From Ruaniaceae bacterium (GTDB taxonomy: Bacteria; Actinomycetota; Actinomycetes; Actinomycetales; Actinomycetaceae), in NCBI GenBank assembly GCA_030450655.1, contig JAKDIE010000028.1, positions 1-9,889 of the forward strand: a stretch of 9,889 bases of DNA. Reading direction: 5' to 3'. A program made the position numbers and the translations under genes. Positions 6,286 through 9,889 of this stretch are shown piece by piece. The notes below the pieces were generated by a model that saw only the letters and a program-made list of their open reading frames with translations, ran no database searches and had not been told where the DNA came from. Position 1 is the stretch's first letter, and the number at the start of each line of letters is the position of its first letter.

Positions 6286-6786
6286 ATGAGTGGAGCATTC
6301 ACCCGCGGTGTTGTTTTCGTGCACTCTGCACCCCGCGCCCTGTGCCCTCACATTGAGTGGGCCGTGGGCACCGTCCTCGACCAACGCGTCACCCTCGACT
6401 GGACTCTGCAGCCAGCCGTGGCCGGCATGGTTCGCGCCGAGCACTCCTGGATCGGCCCGGTTGGTACCGGCCCGCGCCTCGCGTCCGCGCTGCGCGGCTG
6501 GACACACTTGCGTTACGAGATCACGGAGGACGCGACGGCGATCTCCGACGGCGGGCGCTGGTCCCACACGCCAGAACTTGGCATCTTCCACGCGCAGACG
6601 GACACGCACGGCAACGTAGTGATACCGGAGAACCGCGTGCGTGCGGCGCTTGAGCACGCGCACGACGCCGCGCGGATGCGTCGCGAACTCGACCTCGCCC
6701 TGGGCCAGGCCTGGGATGACGAACTCGAGCCGTTCCGCTACGCGGGTGCCGGTGCACCCATCAAGTGGCTGCACCGGGTGGGCTAG
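6286..6786 (+). CDS. DUF3145 family protein
   Basis: Soluble protein of 166 residues that I recognise as DUF3145, a family largely confined to actinobacteria and often found beside the fatty-acid synthesis genes; its function is not established. The N-terminal part has GVVFVHSAPRALCPHIEWA (residues about 8-26), followed by WTLQPAV and the conserved AEHSWIGPVGTGPRLASALRGW stretch. A charged region with DGGRWSHTPELGIFHAQTD comes next and the protein ends with a helix rich in Arg and Glu. No catalytic motif is evident. The ATG at 6286 has AAGGAG (6275-6280) five bases upstream. An ATG at 6281 runs into a stop at once, and an upstream in-frame extension lacks a site. The gene runs toward fabF, and the two stop codons overlap in CTAG at 6783-6786. 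Pairing with fab genes hints at a role linked to lipid synthesis, but that is inference. Confidence 0.9.
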   Translation: MSGAFTRGVVFVHSAPRALCPHIEWAVGTVLDQRVTLDWTLQPAVAGMVRAEHSWIGPVGTGPRLASALRGWTHLRYEITEDATAISDGGRWSHTPELGIFHAQTDTHGNVVIPENRVRAALEHAHDAARMRRELDLALGQAWDDELEPFRYAGAGAPIKWLHRVG

Positions 6787-8012
6787 AAGCTCTTCACCAC
6801 CAGCGCCACGTTGTGGCCGCCGAACCCGAACGCGTTATTGATCGCAACCAACTCGCCGTCGGGCAGATCCCTCGGCACGTCCCGCACCAGGTCCACCGGT
6901 AGTTCCGGCTCGGGCTGGGTGACGTTGATCGTGGGTGGAACCTTCCGCTCTTTGAGAGCGAGGATCGTGAAGATCGTCTCCAGTGCGCCGGCGCCGCCGA
7001 GGAGGTGGCCGGTCATCGACTTGGTGGCCGTCACGAGGGTGTCCCCGCCACAGACGCGCGCGATGGCCTGTGCCTCGACGAGATCGCCGGCGGGGGTCGA
7101 GGTGCCGTGGGCGTTGACGTGCACCACGGAGCTCGGCTCCACGCCCGCGTCCTCGATCGCGAAGCGCATGGCGCGCTCCTGCCCTGCACCCGAAGGATCT
7201 GGGGGAGCGACGTCGTAGGCGTCGGAACTCATGCCCACGCCCGCGAGTTCGGCGTAGATCTTCGCTCCGCGCGCCTCGGCGTGTTCGAGGGATTCGAGCA
7301 CGATCACGCCTGCGCCCTCACCCATCACGAAACCATCGCGGGTCACGTCGTAGGGGCGCGAGGCCCCTGCCGGATCGTCGTTGCGGGTCGAAAGTGCCTG
7401 CATCTTGGCGAAGGAGGCGATCGGCATCGGGTGGATGGGTGCCTCCGTGCCACCGGCGAGGACCACATCGGCACGCCCGTTGCGAATCATCTCGATTCCC
7501 ATGGCGATCGCCTCGGCTCCCGAGGCGCAGGCCGAGACAGGGGCATGCGCCCCGGCCTTCGCCCCGTACTCGACCGAGATGTTCGCTGCTGGCGCGTTCG
7601 GCATCAGCATCGGAATCGTCATCGGGAGCACCCGGCGTGCGCCGCGGTCCCGGATGGTGTCCCACGCGTCCATGATCGTCCAGATGCCGCCGATCCCGGA
7701 GGAGACTACGACACCCAGGCGTTCGCCGTCGATCTCGCCCAGGCCGCTGTCATCCCACGCCTCACGGGCGGAAACGAGCGCGAACTGGGTTGAGCGATCG
7801 GTGCGGCGGATCTGGCGGGTCTCGAGCACCTCGCTGGGGGAGACCGCGATCTCGCCGGCGAAGGTCACCGGAAGATCGTACTTCTCGACCCACTCGTGCT
7901 CCAGCGTGTGTACGCCGGTTTCAGCCGCGAGGGCACGGCGCCAGGTATCCGCCACGTTGCCCCCAAGGGGATTGGTGGTACCAAGGCCAGTGACGACGAC
8001 GCGCGAGGACAG
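6783..8012 (-). CDS. fabF: Beta-ketoacyl-ACP synthase II (FabF), CTG start
   Basis: Elongating condensing enzyme of type II fatty-acid synthesis: adds two carbons from malonyl-ACP to acyl-ACP. From the CTG at 8012 the protein has 409 residues, normal for FabF. It begins MSSRVVVTGLGTTNPLGG, the expected first beta strand and turn. Catalytic residues are Cys162 (VSACASG), His302 (NAHGTSTPAGD) and His336 (MTGHLLGG), close to E. coli FabF numbering. The glycine-rich end NNAFGFGGHNV is present. No ATG, GTG or TTG exists between the acpP stop (8016) and that strand. The first such codon, GTG at 7955, would delete 19 conserved residues. AGGAGG (8021-8026) sits eight bases before the CTG, inside the acpP end. 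It is last gene of the fab operon and meets DUF3145 tail to tail with no room for a terminator. Confidence 0.93.
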   Translation of the reverse strand: MSSRVVVTGLGTTNPLGGNVADTWRRALAAETGVHTLEHEWVEKYDLPVTFAGEIAVSPSEVLETRQIRRTDRSTQFALVSAREAWDDSGLGEIDGERLGVVVSSGIGGIWTIMDAWDTIRDRGARRVLPMTIPMLMPNAPAANISVEYGAKAGAHAPVSACASGAEAIAMGIEMIRNGRADVVLAGGTEAPIHPMPIASFAKMQALSTRNDDPAGASRPYDVTRDGFVMGEGAGVIVLESLEHAEARGAKIYAELAGVGMSSDAYDVAPPDPSGAGQERAMRFAIEDAGVEPSSVVHVNAHGTSTPAGDLVEAQAIARVCGGDTLVTATKSMTGHLLGGAGALETIFTILALKERKVPPTINVTQPEPELPVDLVRDVPRDLPDGELVAINNAFGFGGHNVALVVKSF

Positions 8013-8015
8013 GGT

Positions 8016-8267
8016 TCAGCCCTCCTGGACGCCCGCGATGAAGGTGACGGCGTCACCCACCGTGACGAGGCCGGTGGCGTCCTCATCGGGGATGCGCACC
8101 TCGAACTTCTCTTCCGCGTACGTCACGATCGTCATCATCGAGAGGGAGTCGATGTCGAGATCGTCGGCGAAGCTTGCCTCGAAGGTGACGTCCTCTGCGG
8201 GCAGTCCCGTCTCCTCCGCCACGATCTCCGCGAGGCCAGCAAGAATCTCTTCGTTACTCAGTGCCAT
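8016..8267 (-). CDS. acpP: Acyl carrier protein
   Basis: Small acidic carrier of 83 residues that holds growing acyl chains on a 4'-phosphopantetheine arm. The attachment site is Ser41 in DDLDIDSLSMMTI, and the helix that follows (YAEEKFEVRIPDED) is typical of bacterial ACPs. The ATG at 8267 is chosen because AAAGGA (8275-8280) lies seven bases upstream; the longer frame extending to 8471 is coded inside fabH. It overlaps the end of fabH by 14 bases and its own last codons carry the ribosome site for fabF. These overlaps suggest coupled translation of fabH, acpP and fabF. Length and sequence are normal. Confidence 0.96.
   Translation of the reverse strand: MALSNEEILAGLAEIVAEETGLPAEDVTFEASFADDLDIDSLSMMTIVTYAEEKFEVRIPDEDATGLVTVGDAVTFIAGVQEG
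8021..8026 (-). promoter_or_regulatory. Ribosome binding site that sets the fabF CTG start
   Basis: AGGAGG on the minus strand, within the acpP 3' end. It lies eight bases before the CTG at 8012 and 65 bases before the GTG at 7955, so it supports the former start only. Confidence 0.75.
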
Positions 8268-9297
8268 TGTTGTTTCCTTTCTCATTGGCAGTGTTCTGGT
8301 TGGGCAGGATGAAGACCTGCGCCGCGTAGGCGAGGCCAGCTCCGAACCCAATCTGGAGGGCAACCTGCCCTCCGTGGACCTGGCCCTCACGGAACAGGCG
8401 TTCCGTGGCCAGGGGTATTGAGGCCGCCGAGGTGTTTCCCGTCTCGGCGATATCGCGTCCCACCACCACATCGGGACGCAGTCCCAAGTGTTTGATCATC
8501 TGATCGATGATCCGCATGTTGGCTTGGTGGGGGATGAAGACGTCGATGTCCTCGGGTGTCAGGCCGGCGGCCTCGATGGCGCGGGCCGCGACCCGCGGAA
8601 TCTCGAAGGCGGCCCACTTGAAGACTGTCGGTCCCTCCTGGCGGAGGGTGGGCCAGGAGGTGTCAGAGCCGTCCATGAAGGTCTGCCACGAGTGCGTCTG
8701 GTAGATCGCCCGGGCGTGCGAGCCATCTGAGCCCCACACTGTCGGACCGATCTTGGGTGTGTCCGATACGCCGATCACGGCGGCCCCCGCGCCGTCGCCG
8801 AGGAGGAAGCTGATCGTGCGATCAGTGGGATCCACAAAGTCACTCATGCGCTCCGCGCCAATCACGAGGACCTTTTGAGCCTGGCCGGACCGAACCATCG
8901 TGTCCGCCATCCCGATCGCGTAGCAATACCCGGCGCAGGCGGCCGAAATATCGAATGCGGCCGCTGGCGCGGCCCCCAGTTCGAAGGCCAGGGTGGTTGC
9001 GAGAGCAGGGGTCTGCTCGAGATGGGTCACAGAGGACAGGATCACGACGTCGATCTCACTCGCCTCCACCGAGGCCGCGTCCAGTGCGGCGCGGGCGGCG
9101 CCCATGCAGAGGTCCTTCAGCGTGGTCTCCGGGAGGGCGCGACGCCGCGTGACGATGCCGGTGCGTTGCTGAATCCACTCATCCGAGGAATCGATCGGGC
9201 CCACGAGTTCGTCGTTGGGAACCACAACCTCGCCCCGCACCCCACTCACACCGAGAACTTGCGAGTGGGTAGGGGTTGCAACCTTCAGTGACGTCAT
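8254..9297 (-). CDS. fabH: Beta-ketoacyl-ACP synthase III (FabH)
   Basis: Initiating condensing enzyme: joins an acyl-CoA primer to malonyl-ACP. It has 347 residues. The triad is visible: Cys121 (DISAACAGY), His257 (FIPHQANMRI) and Asn288 (ETGNTSAAS). SDEWIQQRTGI (38-48) and the GDGAGAAV (168-175) stretch are further family signatures. Primer preference (straight or branched) cannot be read from this. The first 15 or so residues extend beyond the E. coli enzyme. The ATG at 9297 overlaps the fabD stop in ATGA, with GAGGAG (9306-9311) eight bases upstream. The C-terminal tail EKGNNNGTE is coded by DNA that also holds the acpP ribosome site and start, which may explain its low-complexity form. 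Confidence 0.96.
   Translation of the reverse strand: MTSLKVATPTHSQVLGVSGVRGEVVVPNDELVGPIDSSDEWIQQRTGIVTRRRALPETTLKDLCMGAARAALDAASVEASEIDVVILSSVTHLEQTPALATTLAFELGAAPAAAFDISAACAGYCYAIGMADTMVRSGQAQKVLVIGAERMSDFVDPTDRTISFLLGDGAGAAVIGVSDTPKIGPTVWGSDGSHARAIYQTHSWQTFMDGSDTSWPTLRQEGPTVFKWAAFEIPRVAARAIEAAGLTPEDIDVFIPHQANMRIIDQMIKHLGLRPDVVVGRDIAETGNTSAASIPLATERLFREGQVHGGQVALQIGFGAGLAYAAQVFILPNQNTANEKGNNNGTE
8633..8660. repeat. Overlapping alternative hairpins inside fabH
   Basis: Two mutually exclusive pairings share bases. CCCTCC (8633-8638) pairs with GGAGGG (8643-8648) over a 4-base loop. CCTCCTGGC (8634-8642) pairs with GCCAGGAGG (8652-8660) over a 9-base loop. Both are perfect. The DNA codes for residues about 213-222 of FabH. 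Confidence 0.45.
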
Positions 9298-9889
9298 GCG
9301 GCAGTCTCCTCGAGAAGAGCGCGGGCGGCAGGGATGTCGTCCGGCGTGGTGATCGGGATCGCGGGGATCCCACGCAGTTCATGTTTGGCCAGGCCCGTCA
9401 GAACGCCACCGGGTGCGAGTTCAACGATGGCGGTGGCCGCGCTCAGGCGCGCCTGGCAGAGATCCCACCGCACGGGTGAGGTGATCTGGGCAACCACGTA
9501 CGCGAGGGCCTGCGCGCCCGAGGTGACGGCCGTGCCGTCACGGTTTGTCAGAAGCGTGCACTGCGGGTCCAGAATCTCCAGCGCGTCGATCTCACGCTGC
9601 ACCGCGGGAACTGCAGGCGCCATGAACTGTGTGTGGAAGGCGCCGGCCACGGAGAGCGGGATCACGCGCGCGCGGGCAGGCGGATCGTCGGCGAGGGCTT
9701 GGAGCTGCGCCACGGTGCCCGCAGCCACGATCTGGCGAGCGGAGTTGAAGTTCGCGGCCACCGCACCGGAGGCGGAGATTGCTCGATCCACATCGTCACG
9801 TGCACCGCCCACGATGGCGCTCATCGAGGTGGCTTCACGGGAGGCTGCCTCGGCCATCGCGCGGCCGCGCACGGCCGCCAATCGTACCG
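9294..9889 (-). CDS. fabD: Malonyl-CoA:ACP transacylase (FabD), C-terminal part; 5' end beyond window
   Basis: Transfers malonyl from CoA to ACP, supplying the extender for FabH and FabF. About 198 C-terminal residues are visible, and the frame stays open to the window edge. Recognisable parts are RGRAMAEAA, the MSAIVGG segment, the AANFNSARQIV stretch (the usual AN-N-x-x-Q-x-V pattern) and VAGAFHTQFM with the catalytic His. The GHSLGE nucleophile motif lies outside the window, so completeness cannot be judged. Apparent starts near the edge are internal, since upstream codons (VR before LAAVRGRAM) still fit the family. The gene overlaps fabH by four bases and is upstream of it in the operon. 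Confidence 0.93.
   Translation of the reverse strand, partial: VRLAAVRGRAMAEAASREATSMSAIVGGARDDVDRAISASGAVAANFNSARQIVAAGTVAQLQALADDPPARARVIPLSVAGAFHTQFMAPAVPAVQREIDALEILDPQCTLLTNRDGTAVTSGAQALAYVVAQITSPVRWDLCQARLSAATAIVELAPGGVLTGLAKHELRGIPAIPITTPDDIPAARALLEETAA

Noticed and set aside
7381..8421. Plus-strand open frame of 346 codons opposite fabF, acpP and fabH
   Set aside because: It crosses three well-defined genes on the opposite strand and shows Ser/Arg/Ala-rich shadow composition.
8016..8471. Longer acyl carrier protein with 68 extra N-terminal residues
   Set aside because: The extension is coded inside fabH, looks like shadow sequence (MWWWDAIS...), and the ATG at 8267 has a proper ribosome site and matches the normal ACP start.
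9665..9674. (CG)5 run in fabD as a phase-variable repeat
   Set aside because: Five dinucleotide units are common by chance in DNA this GC-rich, and the reading frame is intact (PARARV).

Overview
The window is dense, high-GC DNA with almost no non-coding sequence. It reads as a chromosomal segment of an actinobacterium, plausibly in or near the Actinomycetales/Micrococcales. Four things point there: a discrete type II fatty-acid cluster (fabD-fabH-acpP-fabF) next to a DUF3145 gene, a moxR-DUF58-transglutaminase operon, an actinobacterial-type unknown gene beside tRNA-Asn, and apparent leaderless starts. The genus cannot be fixed from the sequence alone.

Left part, minus strand, positions 1 to about 4980. 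A promoter near 4975-5004 drives moxR (AAA+ ATPase), a DUF58 membrane protein and a TgpA-like membrane transglutaminase, joined by overlaps of 4 and 11 bases. The transglutaminase gene carries an apparent one-base frameshift near 848-857, which separates its C-terminal cytoplasmic domain (588-866) from the rest. Downstream, still on the minus strand, is the 5' part of a GH13 alpha-amylase with a lipoprotein signal (1-535). It is cut by the window edge.

Middle, plus strand, 5042-6786. A conserved actinobacterial protein of unknown function starts back-to-back with moxR; both genes look leaderless. It is followed by tRNA-Asn(GTT), a peptide deformylase gene 27 bases after the tRNA, and a DUF3145 gene.

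Right part, minus strand, 6783-9889. The operon runs fabD (C-terminal part only, cut by the window edge), fabH, acpP, fabF. The genes are translationally coupled: fabD/fabH overlap by 4 bases, fabH/acpP by 14, and fabF starts 3 bases after the acpP stop. fabF appears to begin with a CTG codon under a strong Shine-Dalgarno. Its stop overlaps the stop of the convergent DUF3145 gene in a shared CTAG. Together these genes supply malonyl-ACP (FabD), start the chain (FabH), carry it (ACP) and elongate it (FabF).

Most of the window is ordinary core genome. The points most worth a second look are the split transglutaminase, the CTG start of fabF, the overlapping divergent leaderless promoters, and the two unknown conserved genes (5042-5527 and DUF3145). 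I see no mobile element, CRISPR array or prophage sequence.
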